64,000 nt of DNA from CAWDNM01 sp964521195 (GTDB lineage: Bacteria > Actinomycetota > Coriobacteriia > Anaerosomatales > JAAXUF01): positions 62,001 to 126,000 of the forward strand of contig CAZFRE010000006.1 of NCBI GenBank assembly GCA_964521195.1. Reading direction: 5' to 3'. Shown here in pieces: positions 1 through 8,537 of this stretch. The position numbers were made by a program, and so were the translations under genes. Under the pieces are notes generated by a model. The model had not been told where the DNA came from and did not search any database. It saw only the letters and a program-made list of their open reading frames with translations. Every line of letters starts with the position of its first letter. The first letter of the stretch is position 1.

Positions 1-1077
1 TACCACCGGCTTGCCTGCCACCTCCGGCACGACGCCCGCGATCTCGGCGGACTTGAGCCCCTTGACCCGCTCGATCTGGGCCGACGAGATCTCAGCGAGG
101 CCGCGTGCGACAACGGTACCTTCGCCGTCAACGAGGGCGACGGAGTCACCGCTGGAGAACGCGCCTCGCACCGCCAGGACCCCGGCGGGCAGGAGCGAGG
201 TGTTTCGAGTGCGAAGCGCCTCGCAGGCCCCCGCGTCGATGACGACCTCACCGGCAGGCCTGCGGCCGAGTGCGATCCACAGCTTCCTTGCGCCGACCGA
301 ACCCTCGCCGCCGTCAAAGACGGTCCCCACATCCCGGCCATGAGCGGCGTCTACCACGACTCCCGGGCGTCGCCCGTCGCAGATGACCATCGGGATTCCG
401 GCCTTCATCAGGACCTGGGCCGCCTCGATCTTGGTCGCCATGCCGCCACTGCCCACATCGGTCCCCGCGCCGCCCGCAGCCGCGACCATGTCCGCGGTCA
501 GCTCATCGACCTGGGCGAGCAGCGTCGCTTCCGTCGAGAGACGAGGATCGGCATCGTAGAGCCCCTCGATGTCCGAGAGCAAGATGACCAGGTCTGCCCC
601 GATCATCGTGGCCACGAGGGCGGCGAGCGTGTCGTTGTCTCCGAACCTGATCTCGTCCACCGCGACTGTGTCGTTCTCGTTGACGATGGGGACCGCACGT
701 AGGCTCAACAGGCGGTCGAATGTGTCGCGGGCATGCAAGAACGACTCCCTGTGCCCGGTGTCGTGCCGCGTCAGCAGCACCTGACCGGCGATGCGCTCCC
801 GAGCCGCGAGTCGTTCGGCGTACACCTCGACCAGCGCGACCTGACCGACCGATGCAGCTGCCTGGAGCCCTGGCATGTCCGTGGGACGTGCAGGGAGGCC
901 GAGCCGCTCCACACCGGCAGCGATCGCCCCCGACGATACGAGCACGACCTCGCTTCCCCCGTGCAGCAGATCGTCGATCTGGGCAACGAGATCGTCGACA
1001 TACTCCCGATCGATGCCGCCGGCCTCGTTGGTGAGCGTCGACGATCCGACCTTGATGACGATCCTCTTCGCGCTCAT
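1..1077 (-). CDS. proB: Glutamate 5-kinase (C-terminus cut by window edge)
   Basis: Phosphorylates glutamate to glutamyl-5-phosphate, the first step of proline synthesis, in the cytosol. The frame starts with IVIKVGSSTLT, the usual amino acid kinase opening, and shows the SSGAIAAG, NENDTV and GGMATKIEAA motifs in order. The C-terminal part (about residues 275-359) is a PUA-type domain, as in full-length ProB. The start codon overlaps the obgE stop by four bases (ATGA), so it is translationally coupled to obgE. 359 codons are inside the window with no stop; by comparison with the usual family length only a handful of residues should be missing beyond base 1. Confidence 0.95.
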   Translation of the reverse strand, partial: MSAKRIVIKVGSSTLTNEAGGIDREYVDDLVAQIDDLLHGGSEVVLVSSGAIAAGVERLGLPARPTDMPGLQAAASVGQVALVEVYAERLAARERIAGQVLLTRHDTGHRESFLHARDTFDRLLSLRAVPIVNENDTVAVDEIRFGDNDTLAALVATMIGADLVILLSDIEGLYDADPRLSTEATLLAQVDELTADMVAAAGGAGTDVGSGGMATKIEAAQVLMKAGIPMVICDGRRPGVVVDAAHGRDVGTVFDGGEGSVGARKLWIALGRRPAGEVVIDAGACEALRTRNTSLLPAGVLAVRGAFSSGDSVALVDGEGTVVARGLAEISSAQIERVKGLKSAEIAGVVPEVAGKPVV

Positions 1078-2435
1078 CTCTCGTCGCCTTCCGCCTCGTC
1101 ATCGATCCAGTCATCCTCGATGTAGGCGATCTCGGGATCACGGGCGACGGCACTCTCGAAATGGAAACTCCGTCCGACGATTCTGATCTCGTCGCCGTCG
1201 ACTGCGCCGGCCTCTTCAAGCGCGCGTTCGACACCCGCCTTGGCAAGTCGCTTCTGGAGGAACGCGATAGCCTCCTCGTTGTTCCACTCGGTCATGATCA
1301 CCATGCGCTCGATGCCACGGCCCTCCACCTGGAAGACCCCGCCGCCGAGGTTCTTGACCGTGTACTCCTTGTTGCGCTCGCGCCCGTGAGTCCAGATGCG
1401 GTGCGAGTCCCCCACGGTCTCGCGGACAGCGGAGGTGCGAAGCTCAGTCACCATGTCCCCCACTCGCAGAATGAGGGGGTCCATGCCCTTGCCCGTGACC
1501 GCCGAGACCTCGAAGTAGGGCACCCCGTCTGCCTCGGCGCGCTCCCTGAGCAGTGCGGACGCCTCCTCCGTGCCCGCGACGTCAGCCTTGTTGCCGACGA
1601 CGACGCGAGGGCGGTCGACCAGCTCCGCCGCATGGAGTTCGAGCTCCTTGTTGATGATGTCGTAGTCGTGCAGCGGGTCTCGGCTCTCGTAGCTGCCGGT
1701 GAGATCGACGACATGCATGATCAGTGCGGTGCGCTCGATGTGGCGCAGGAACGCATGGCCGAGCCCCTTGCCTTCACTCGCACCTTCGATGAGACCCGGC
1801 ACGTCTGCGACCACGAAGCTGCCACCGCCGGCTTTCACCACACCCAGATTCGGCACAAGTGTCGTGAACGGGTAGTCGGCGATCTTGGGCCTTGCGGCGC
1901 TCATGCGGGCGATGAGCGAGCTCTTCCCCACACTGGGCATACCGACGAGAGCCGCATCGGCGAGCAGCTTCATCTCAAGGTCGATCCAACGCTCCTCGGC
2001 AGGTTCGCCGAGTTCTGCGAAAGCGGGGGCCCTGCGCGTCGGCGTGACGAAGTGCGGGTTGCCGCGCCCTCCGTACCCTCCCTGCGCCACGACGAGGCGC
2101 TGCCCTGGGGCGGTCAGATCGCCCAACACGGTGCCGGTCTCGGAATCCCGGGCTATCGTCCCGAGCGGGACCTTCAAGACCAGATCCTCGCCGCGCGCCC
2201 CGTTGAGCTTCTGGCCCTTTCCGTGAGTGCCGCGCTGTGCCTTGTGATGGATCTTGAATCGGTACTCGAGCAGAGAGGACACGGAGGGATCGGCAACGAG
2301 CACGACGTCTCCGCCACGGCCGCCATCACCGCCGTCGGGGCCGCCTTTGGGCACATGGGCCTCACGGCGAAACGACATGCATCCCGCGCCACCGTCGCCC
2401 GCTTTGACGTGAATCTTGACTTCGTCGATAAACAC
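1074..2435 (-). CDS. obgE: GTPase ObgE/CgtA
   Basis: Essential ribosome-associated GTPase involved in large-subunit assembly. The glycine-rich Obg fold occupies about the first 158 residues (many GG pairs such as GGDGGRGGDVV). The G domain follows with GMPSVGKSS as P-loop, DVPGLIEGA as G3 and NKAD as G4. The last roughly 80 residues match the Obg C-terminal (OCT) domain. At 453 aa it is typical of actinobacterial Obg proteins. It lies in the conserved order rplU-rpmA-obgE-proB. Confidence 0.96.
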   Translation of the reverse strand: MFIDEVKIHVKAGDGGAGCMSFRREAHVPKGGPDGGDGGRGGDVVLVADPSVSSLLEYRFKIHHKAQRGTHGKGQKLNGARGEDLVLKVPLGTIARDSETGTVLGDLTAPGQRLVVAQGGYGGRGNPHFVTPTRRAPAFAELGEPAEERWIDLEMKLLADAALVGMPSVGKSSLIARMSAARPKIADYPFTTLVPNLGVVKAGGGSFVVADVPGLIEGASEGKGLGHAFLRHIERTALIMHVVDLTGSYESRDPLHDYDIINKELELHAAELVDRPRVVVGNKADVAGTEEASALLRERAEADGVPYFEVSAVTGKGMDPLILRVGDMVTELRTSAVRETVGDSHRIWTHGRERNKEYTVKNLGGGVFQVEGRGIERMVIMTEWNNEEAIAFLQKRLAKAGVERALEEAGAVDGDEIRIVGRSFHFESAVARDPEIAYIEDDWIDDEAEGDER

Positions 2436-2564
2436 CTAAGGTGCCTGCTCCCTGTGAGTTGATGCACGGCTGTCATTCTAGACGAACAAGCCCCCCGCCC
2501 CTTGGATCAGGACGGAGGGCTCGCGACGTTACGAAGTGTGGTGACGCGTCGTCGGTCGGACCTC

Positions 2565-2819
2565 TTAGGCCTCGAACGGTCGAATGTGCACGCGACGCTT
2601 CAGGCCGTGCGTGAACTCGACAACGCCCGCCGTGAGGGCGAACAGCGTGTCATCCCCACCGCGACCCACGTTGTCACCGGGGTGGATGTGGGTACCACGC
2701 TGGCGCACGATGATCGTGCCGGCATTGACTTCCTGGCCCGCGAAACGCTTCACGCCCAGGCGCTTGGCCTTGGAGTCGCGACCGTTCTTTGTGGAGCCGA
2801 GACCTTTCTTGTGTGCCAT
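2565..2819 (-). CDS. rpmA: 50S ribosomal protein L27
   Basis: 84-residue L27. It begins MAHKKGLGSTKNGRDS, the standard L27 opening, and has GNIIVRQRGT-like residues (TIIVRQRGTHIHPG) at mid-length. Its N-terminal tail reaches the peptidyl transferase centre of the ribosome. It follows rplU by 15 bases. There are 129 bases between its stop and obgE with no gene. Confidence 0.97.
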   Translation of the reverse strand: MAHKKGLGSTKNGRDSKAKRLGVKRFAGQEVNAGTIIVRQRGTHIHPGDNVGRGGDDTLFALTAGVVEFTHGLKRRVHIRPFEA

Positions 2820-2834
2820 CTCTCGATCTCTCCC

Positions 2835-3251
2835 TTACTCCTGCTCGGCGGCGGGAGCCTCGACGGCGACGGTCTCCTCGGGAGCCTCGACCTTCTCGGC
2901 AGCCTTCTTGGCAGGGGCCTTCTTGGCCTTGGGCTTCTCGCCCGCAGCGGACACGTCCGTGATGCGAACCTTGGTCAGGTTCTGGCGGTGGCCCTTGAGG
3001 CGCTTGTAGCCCTTGCGCTTCTTGAACTTGAAGATGATGGCCTTCTCGCCCTTGAACTGCTCAACGACCTCACCGGTGACCTTGACGTCGGCAAGAGCAG
3101 CGGGGTCGACGGTGATCTCTTCACCGTCAGCCAGGAAGATGACGTCGAATGTGACGCTCTCGCCGACAGCGGCGTCGAGCTTCTCAACAGTGACGACGTC
3201 GCCGGCTGCGACCTTGAGCTGCTTGCCGCCGGTGGCAACGATTGCGTACAT
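2835..3251 (-). CDS. rplU: 50S ribosomal protein L21
   Basis: Large-subunit protein L21. The start at 3251 gives MYAIVATGGKQ, the standard first residues of L21, with a GGAAGG ribosome binding site just upstream; a longer in-frame reading to 3317 runs through the promoter and is rejected. The L21 core ends near residue 103 (RQNLTKVRIT). After it comes an Ala/Lys/Glu-rich tail of about 35 residues (KAKKAPAKKAAEKVEAPEE), an extension not found in short L21 proteins such as that of E. coli and probably disordered. Confidence 0.95.
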   Translation of the reverse strand: MYAIVATGGKQLKVAAGDVVTVEKLDAAVGESVTFDVIFLADGEEITVDPAALADVKVTGEVVEQFKGEKAIIFKFKKRKGYKRLKGHRQNLTKVRITDVSAAGEKPKAKKAPAKKAAEKVEAPEETVAVEAPAAEQE

Positions 3252-3288
3252 GCGGGAACCTTCCACTCGTTCGAATGCGCGAGGAAGT

Positions 3289-3317
3289 ATGCTAGCAGGG
3301 TCCTTGCGCAGCGTCAA
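3289..3317 (-). promoter_or_regulatory. Sigma70-type promoter of rplU-rpmA-obgE-proB
   Basis: On the minus strand a TTGACG -35 box (3312-3317) is followed after exactly 17 bases by a TAGCAT -10 box (3289-3294). The rplU start codon is 37 bases downstream of the -10 box. It is one of the best housekeeping promoter matches in the window. Confidence 0.75.
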
Positions 3318-3364
3318 CGAGTCGTCGACCCACCCACGGCACCGGGCGTTCGCACGCCCCCGCG

Positions 3365-4852
3365 TCAGTCGAACGCCCGCCGGAGCAAACCGGTCCGACC
3401 CTCGATGAGAATGCGGACCTCCGTGGGGGCAGCATCGTCATCGGCCACGATCGAGACCTGCTTGCCTGTCTCGGCTCGAAGTGCGGCAGCGGTGTTCAGC
3501 CCGGGTGCCGTGACGAGCTCGTAGGTCTGCGGATTGAGACCGAACAGGTACGCGTTCGACTTGCCGGCTCGCAGGATCTCACGCATGCGACGTTCGACGG
3601 CGATGCGGCGGGTTGCGCGCGAGACGACGCGACCCTCCCCTCCGCAGTGGGGACACGGCTCGGTGAGCACGCCGTACAGGCCGTCCGTCACGTTCTTGCG
3701 GGTGATCTCCACCAGTCCCAGCCGGGAGACCTCACTGATGCGGGTCTTGGTCCGGTCGCGTTCGAGTGCGGCAGCCAGGCGCGTCTGGAGCAGCGCACGA
3801 TGCGACGCGTCCTCCATGTCGATGAAGTCCACGACGATGATTCCGCCGATGTCGCGCAGCCGCAGCTGGCGTACGGTCTCCTCAGCAGCCTCGAGGTTGG
3901 TGCGCACGATCGTCTCTTCAAGGTTCTTGCGGCCGACGAACCGTCCGGTGTTGACGTCGACCGCTGTAAGCGCCTCGGTCTTGTCGATGGTGATGTAACC
4001 GCCGCTCGGCAGCGCTACGGTGCGCTTGAGCGCCGAGTCGATCGTTGGCTGCAGCCCGTAGGCCTCGAACAGCGACGTACGTTCGCGGTAGTGATGGACA
4101 AGCCGCACGAGGCCGGGTGAGGCCTTCTTGAGGAACGACGTGACCTTCTCGTAGGTCAGCTTGTCGTCGACGGTCAGGCGCTTGAAGTCCTCCGAGAAGA
4201 CGTCGCGTACGAGCCGCAACGCCAGGTCCATCTCGGTGTAGATGACCTCGGGAGCCAGCGCCTCGGTCGACTGGTGATTGACCCGCTTCCACAGGCGAAG
4301 CAGGAACTCCAGATCGCTGGTGAGGTCACGCGCGGACGCGCCCTGCGCCACCGTGCGGACGATGACACCCATCTTGGGCGGCACATGGGTCTTGATGATG
4401 TCGTGCAACCGGTCGCGCTCAGGTTCCGGCAGCTTCTTGGACACACCCACGAACTCCGAGAACGGCATCAGCACGAGGAATCGTCCGGGAAGGGTGATCT
4501 CCGTGGTGACGCGAGCGCCCTTGGTGCCCATGGCGTCTTTGATGACTTGGACCATCACCTGCTGACCGGGCCTGAGCAGGCTCTGGATGTCGCGGCGGGG
4601 CACTCCCTCGAGCCCCTCGGGCGCCACGACTTCGTCCACGTAGAGAAACGCGTTCTTCTCAAGGCCGATGTCGACGAATGCTGCCTGCATCCCGGGCAGC
4701 ACGTCAGAGACCTTCCCCAGGTAGACGTTGCCGACGACGCTGCGTTTCGGGCGCTCGATGTAGAGTTCTACGAGCTCCCGGTCTTCAAGCAGAGCGACAC
4801 GGGTCTCGTTGCTATCGTGCGAGATGAGCATCTCGCGTACTGGTGCGGCCAC
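3365..4852 (-). CDS. rng: Ribonuclease E/G family endoribonuclease
   Basis: RNA-processing endonuclease of the RNase E/G family, 495 aa, the catalytic-core size of RNase G. The S1-like domain is visible near residues 40-110 (VGNVYLGKVSDVLPGMQAAFVDIG). DNase I-like core residues include TAVDVNTG (about residue 296) and GGIIVVDFIDM (about 339), which hold the metal-binding aspartates. The CPHCGGEGRV zinc-link motif follows near residue 400. No long RNase E scaffold tail is present, so RNase G is the closer name. It sits between rplU and the radical SAM pair, an arrangement repeated in many Gram-positive genomes. Confidence 0.92.
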   Translation of the reverse strand: MAAPVREMLISHDSNETRVALLEDRELVELYIERPKRSVVGNVYLGKVSDVLPGMQAAFVDIGLEKNAFLYVDEVVAPEGLEGVPRRDIQSLLRPGQQVMVQVIKDAMGTKGARVTTEITLPGRFLVLMPFSEFVGVSKKLPEPERDRLHDIIKTHVPPKMGVIVRTVAQGASARDLTSDLEFLLRLWKRVNHQSTEALAPEVIYTEMDLALRLVRDVFSEDFKRLTVDDKLTYEKVTSFLKKASPGLVRLVHHYRERTSLFEAYGLQPTIDSALKRTVALPSGGYITIDKTEALTAVDVNTGRFVGRKNLEETIVRTNLEAAEETVRQLRLRDIGGIIVVDFIDMEDASHRALLQTRLAAALERDRTKTRISEVSRLGLVEITRKNVTDGLYGVLTEPCPHCGGEGRVVSRATRRIAVERRMREILRAGKSNAYLFGLNPQTYELVTAPGLNTAAALRAETGKQVSIVADDDAAPTEVRILIEGRTGLLRRAFD

Positions 4853-4867
4853 AGGTGGGCACTCCCA

Positions 4868-5566
4868 TCACACAGGACGCGCCCAGACCCCCTCGTCGGA
4901 CTCGATCAGAGTGTCTGTGCGTGTCGTGTGCGATACGACACCTTCAAGCGATGCCGCACGGAGCGCCTCACGCACGAGCAGTTCGGGGCGGAGGGAGCCC
5001 TGTGCTCCCATGCGGACGGTGAGGAACACCCTCGAGCCATCCGACCGATCCTCGACACGCGCCCCTTCCGGGAGGCAACGCGCCAGATCGAAAACCTTGT
5101 GCTTGCCCTTGTGCTCTACGTCCAGCGTCCCCGTGCCGATCAGGCTTTCGAGCGCCGATCGCACGTCCTCTTCCGATGACTCCTTTCCGACCACATCCAC
5201 GACGTAACGGGCTATCGTGATCGCTGCCGTCAGTGACGGCGCCTTGTGGGCGACGTACGCCCCCTGCAGCGGTGCGAGGTCGGCGGGCGTCGACTCCACG
5301 AGCCGTCGCAGCGCCTCCTCGCTGTCAGTGTAGCGCGTCAGCCACACATCGAGGTACTCGTTCTCTCCAGCCGTTCCCACCGGGAGTGCGGGACCGAACG
5401 CCGCCTTCATGTGCGGACTGAAGCCCTGGGTGATCGCGTACGGCAGTCCGGCCCGCCGGATCGCACGCTCGAGCGAGTGGATCACCTCGAGGTGCGACAG
5501 CCAGCGCAGGCGACCCACCTTGCCGTAGCGGATGCGCAGTCGAAACTCGCCATTAGCCACGCGCAT
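4868..5566 (-). CDS. TIGR03936 / DUF2344 radical SAM-linked protein
   Basis: Small partner protein of unknown reaction, usually found beside or fused to the TIGR03960 radical SAM protein. It opens FRLRIRYGKVGRLRWLSHLEV, characteristic of the family, and carries the GFSPHMKAAFGPALPVG segment. Start 5566 is preferred to the upstream in-frame ATG because the family begins just here and an AGGTG site precedes it; it overlaps the end of the radical SAM gene by 14 bases, implying coupling. Function is not established; involvement in RNA modification or maturation is only suggested by the constant rng/rplU neighbourhood. Confidence 0.85.
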   Translation of the reverse strand: MRVANGEFRLRIRYGKVGRLRWLSHLEVIHSLERAIRRAGLPYAITQGFSPHMKAAFGPALPVGTAGENEYLDVWLTRYTDSEEALRRLVESTPADLAPLQGAYVAHKAPSLTAAITIARYVVDVVGKESSEEDVRSALESLIGTGTLDVEHKGKHKVFDLARCLPEGARVEDRSDGSRVFLTVRMGAQGSLRPELLVREALRAASLEGVVSHTTRTDTLIESDEGVWARPV

Positions 5567-7421
5567 CACCTGCCAGCGCGATGTCGACGCCGAGGTCGTC
5601 GCACACATCACACGCCGTACAGCCCGTGAAGCTGCAGTCCGGGGTCGTCTTGCCCTCGATAGCCCGCTCGCGCTCGCGGATGAGATAGCGTGACGACACG
5701 CCCGAGCTCACATGGTCCCACGGTAACGGTTCATCGGTCGCGCGCACTCGGTTGGCGATCCACGCCGGATCCACTCCCACCGTGTCGAAAGCCTCCTTCC
5801 AACGCGCCAGCTTGAAGCGCTCGGTCCACGCGTCGAACACGGCCCCGCCACGCCACGCCGCCTCGATCACATCGGCGACTTCACGTCCGCCGCGAGCCAT
5901 GACACCTTCGAGCATCGATACATCGGAGTCATGCCAGTGCAACTCGACACCCTTGCGCGGCATCGAATCCCGCAGCACGGCCTGCCGTCGCCGCACTTCC
6001 TCAAGCGGGATCTGCGCCTCCCACTGAAACGGCGTCTGCGCCTTGGGAACGAAGGTGGACACCGACACCGCGACCCGCAGCCCGCCACGCTGTTCCGGCG
6101 GCGTGGCAGCTCGCGCGACGTTCAGCACCCTGCCGACGAGTTGCCCGATGCCTCGGATGTCGTCGTCCGTCTCGGTCGGAAGACCGATCATGAAGTAGAG
6201 TTTCACGCGTCGCCACCCGGCGTTGAACGCGCGTTCGACTGAGCCGAGCAGGTCTTCCTCGGTGACGTTCTTGTTCACAACGTCGCGCATCCGCTGCGTG
6301 CCCGCTTCGGGAGCGAACGTCAGACCGCTCTTCTTCCCGCCCGCCGATACAAGCCGGGCCATCTCAACTCCGAAGGCGTCGACCCTCAGTGACGGAAGCG
6401 ACACTGAGACCCCACTCCCCTCCAGCCTCCGTTGGAGACGACGCAGGACTTGCTCGAGCTCGGAATGGTCGGTGGTCGAGAGCGACGTCAGCGAGACCTC
6501 GTCATACCCGGTGCACGAAAGGCCCGCCATCACATCGCGGACGATGGAGTCGGCCGCACGCTCCCGGACCGGCCGATACACCATGCCCGCCTGGCAGAAC
6601 CGGCAACCCCTCGTACACCCGCGAAGCACCTCCACGGCGAACCGATCGTGCACCACGTCCATGAAGGGGACGATGGTCTCAACAGGCGGCCGAACGCGAT
6701 CGAGATCGGCGACGACGCGCTTGCGGACACACGCGGGTGCGTCGTGTACGGGCACCATCCCCAGCAAGCCGCCGCGTTCGTCTCTTCTCACCTCGTACAA
6801 CGACGGCACGTACACGCCTGGGACACGTGCGACTGCCGCCAGCAACTCCGAACGGGTGCCGCCCGACTCCTTGACTCGGCGATGACAGGAGACGATCTCC
6901 GGGAGCGCCTCCTCGCCTTCGCCGATCAGAATCGCATCGAAGAAGGGGGCGAACGGCTCCGGGTTGTACACGCAAGGCCCGCCGCCGATCACAAGCGGAT
7001 GCCGATCACCACGGTCCCGCGAACGCAGCGGCACCCCTGCCAAGTCGAGAAGCTCGAGGATGTTGGTGTAGGTGAGCTCGTAGGGAACCGTGATTCCCAG
7101 AAGGTCGAACTCGCACACCGCCTCGCACGACTCCAGCGAGAACAGCGGAACACCCGCGTCGCGCATCAGCGAGATCATGTCGAGCCACGGCAGATACGTG
7201 CGCTCCGCCGATACGCCCGGCAGCGCATTCAGCGTGTTGTAGAGAATGGCGATCGCCTGGTTGGCCTGTCCGATCTCGTAGGTATCGGGATACGCGAGCA
7301 CCGCTCGGTAGTCACAGTCGGCGCGATGAGACGCGCCCCACTCACGGTCGACGTAGCGCGCCGGCCGTTCTACCTTTCCGAGAAGCGGTTCGACTCGCAG
7401 CCACAGATCGGCCTGAGTCAT
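5553..7421 (-). CDS. TIGR03960 family B12-binding/radical SAM protein
   Basis: 622-residue radical SAM enzyme. The N-terminal part (to about residue 240) resembles the B12-binding-like region of this family (AYPDTYEIGQANQAIAILY). The SAM cluster motif is CTRGCRFCQAG near residue 275, a CxxxCxxC pattern. A cysteine group near the C-terminus (CSFTGCTACDVC) may hold a second cluster. The substrate is unknown. It is coupled to the TIGR03936 partner downstream and overlaps the upstream membrane protein gene by four bases. Confidence 0.9.
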   Translation of the reverse strand: MTQADLWLRVEPLLGKVERPARYVDREWGASHRADCDYRAVLAYPDTYEIGQANQAIAILYNTLNALPGVSAERTYLPWLDMISLMRDAGVPLFSLESCEAVCEFDLLGITVPYELTYTNILELLDLAGVPLRSRDRGDRHPLVIGGGPCVYNPEPFAPFFDAILIGEGEEALPEIVSCHRRVKESGGTRSELLAAVARVPGVYVPSLYEVRRDERGGLLGMVPVHDAPACVRKRVVADLDRVRPPVETIVPFMDVVHDRFAVEVLRGCTRGCRFCQAGMVYRPVRERAADSIVRDVMAGLSCTGYDEVSLTSLSTTDHSELEQVLRRLQRRLEGSGVSVSLPSLRVDAFGVEMARLVSAGGKKSGLTFAPEAGTQRMRDVVNKNVTEEDLLGSVERAFNAGWRRVKLYFMIGLPTETDDDIRGIGQLVGRVLNVARAATPPEQRGGLRVAVSVSTFVPKAQTPFQWEAQIPLEEVRRRQAVLRDSMPRKGVELHWHDSDVSMLEGVMARGGREVADVIEAAWRGGAVFDAWTERFKLARWKEAFDTVGVDPAWIANRVRATDEPLPWDHVSSGVSSRYLIRERERAIEGKTTPDCSFTGCTACDVCDDLGVDIALAGDARG

Positions 7422-8518
7422 TCGACGGGCCCCTCTGATGCGCCCGCCTGGGGCACCTCGCCACCCACCGCATCCGACAGGGTCACCTGTTCGGGCTGAG
7501 TGCCGACGGCCACGATCGCGTCGACACCGTGCGGCGATGCGTCCGAACCCGCAGCGGCACGTTCCGATGCGGACGCGACGACGTAGGCGTTAGCCGGAAT
7601 GGGGCCCGCATCCTCGGGGTGCCCCGTGAAGCGATCGCGCGTACGGGCTGCCGTCTCGACAGCCTTGTCACGCGCCTCCTTCAGCTTGTCGGCCAGACCC
7701 GACAGGTCGGCGCCACCCTCGAAGTACTCTATGGCGGCATACCCCATCGCCAGGGTGCCGGAGTAGCCCACCGCGCCCTTGATCGCCCAGCCGATACCCG
7801 GGACGAAGTCCAGGAACTGGCGCGCGATGGCCCTGAGCGTGAACGCCCCACCGACGACGGCCGCGAGCTCCTTGATCCTCTCGGCTCCGAGCGGCACACC
7901 GTACGCGGCGGCGATCTGGAGCACCATCTTGGCTTGGTTGGCCGTCATGATCGGCAGGTCGGCGCCCGGGATGATCATCACCGCACCTATGACGCCGTTC
8001 TGGAAGGAGGTCGACTTGACCGCCTCGACGGCGACCGCCTTGCGGACGAGCGCGAAGTTCGAGGCGAGCGCGAGACGCTTACCGCTGACGCGGTCGGCGA
8101 GCCATGCCCCCAACTTCGGAGGGAAGTCATCGAGCTTGTTGTCGGTGATCGTGTCGAGAATGGGATGAGCGAGCCGCCGCGAGACAACGTCTGAGTGCTC
8201 GTTGTACGCGAGGACGACGGTGGGCACGAACTTCTCGCGACTGCGCGCGAGCGAGGCCTTGAGCGTGTCGCCGGGTCCGGTGATGGCGACCACCGCGTCC
8301 GCGGAGTCATCGACGAGCAATGCCTCGCCCGGCGCGACCGCCTCGACATGCAACCGTGCGCGCGAGGACTGCGGCCTCAGCGCTTCCTGCACCACATCGA
8401 CGAGCTCGTCGGGCGCCTCGACATCCACGAAGACCGCGATTCGTACGAACCGCTCGCGTTCCTCGGCGATCTTCTGGCCCGAACTCATGATGTCCCGGGG
8501 GTCGATGGGGAGCTTCAT
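7418..8518 (-). CDS. DUF697-like membrane protein of unknown function
   Basis: 366 aa. The N-terminal half (about 1-130) is soluble and looks like a nucleotide-binding-type alpha/beta fold but has no P-loop. The middle (about 150-275) is hydrophobic and Gly/Ala-rich with segments such as GVIGAVMIIPGADLPIMTANQ and FLDFVPGIGWAIKGAVGYSG, the pattern of the DUF697/YcjF-type domain. The C-terminal 70 residues are charged and probably disordered. It sits between rodA and the radical SAM genes and shares ATGA overlap with the latter. No function is proposed. Confidence 0.7.
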   Translation of the reverse strand: MKLPIDPRDIMSSGQKIAEERERFVRIAVFVDVEAPDELVDVVQEALRPQSSRARLHVEAVAPGEALLVDDSADAVVAITGPGDTLKASLARSREKFVPTVVLAYNEHSDVVSRRLAHPILDTITDNKLDDFPPKLGAWLADRVSGKRLALASNFALVRKAVAVEAVKSTSFQNGVIGAVMIIPGADLPIMTANQAKMVLQIAAAYGVPLGAERIKELAAVVGGAFTLRAIARQFLDFVPGIGWAIKGAVGYSGTLAMGYAAIEYFEGGADLSGLADKLKEARDKAVETAARTRDRFTGHPEDAGPIPANAYVVASASERAAAGSDASPHGVDAIVAVGTQPEQVTLSDAVGGEVPQAGASEGPVE

Positions 8519-8537
8519 CTGCAGTCCTCTCGGCGGA

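Noticed and set aside
503..1246. 247-codon minus-strand frame near the left edge
   Set aside because: Shadow frame of proB and obgE; Arg-rich with no family features. The true proB frame runs off the window.
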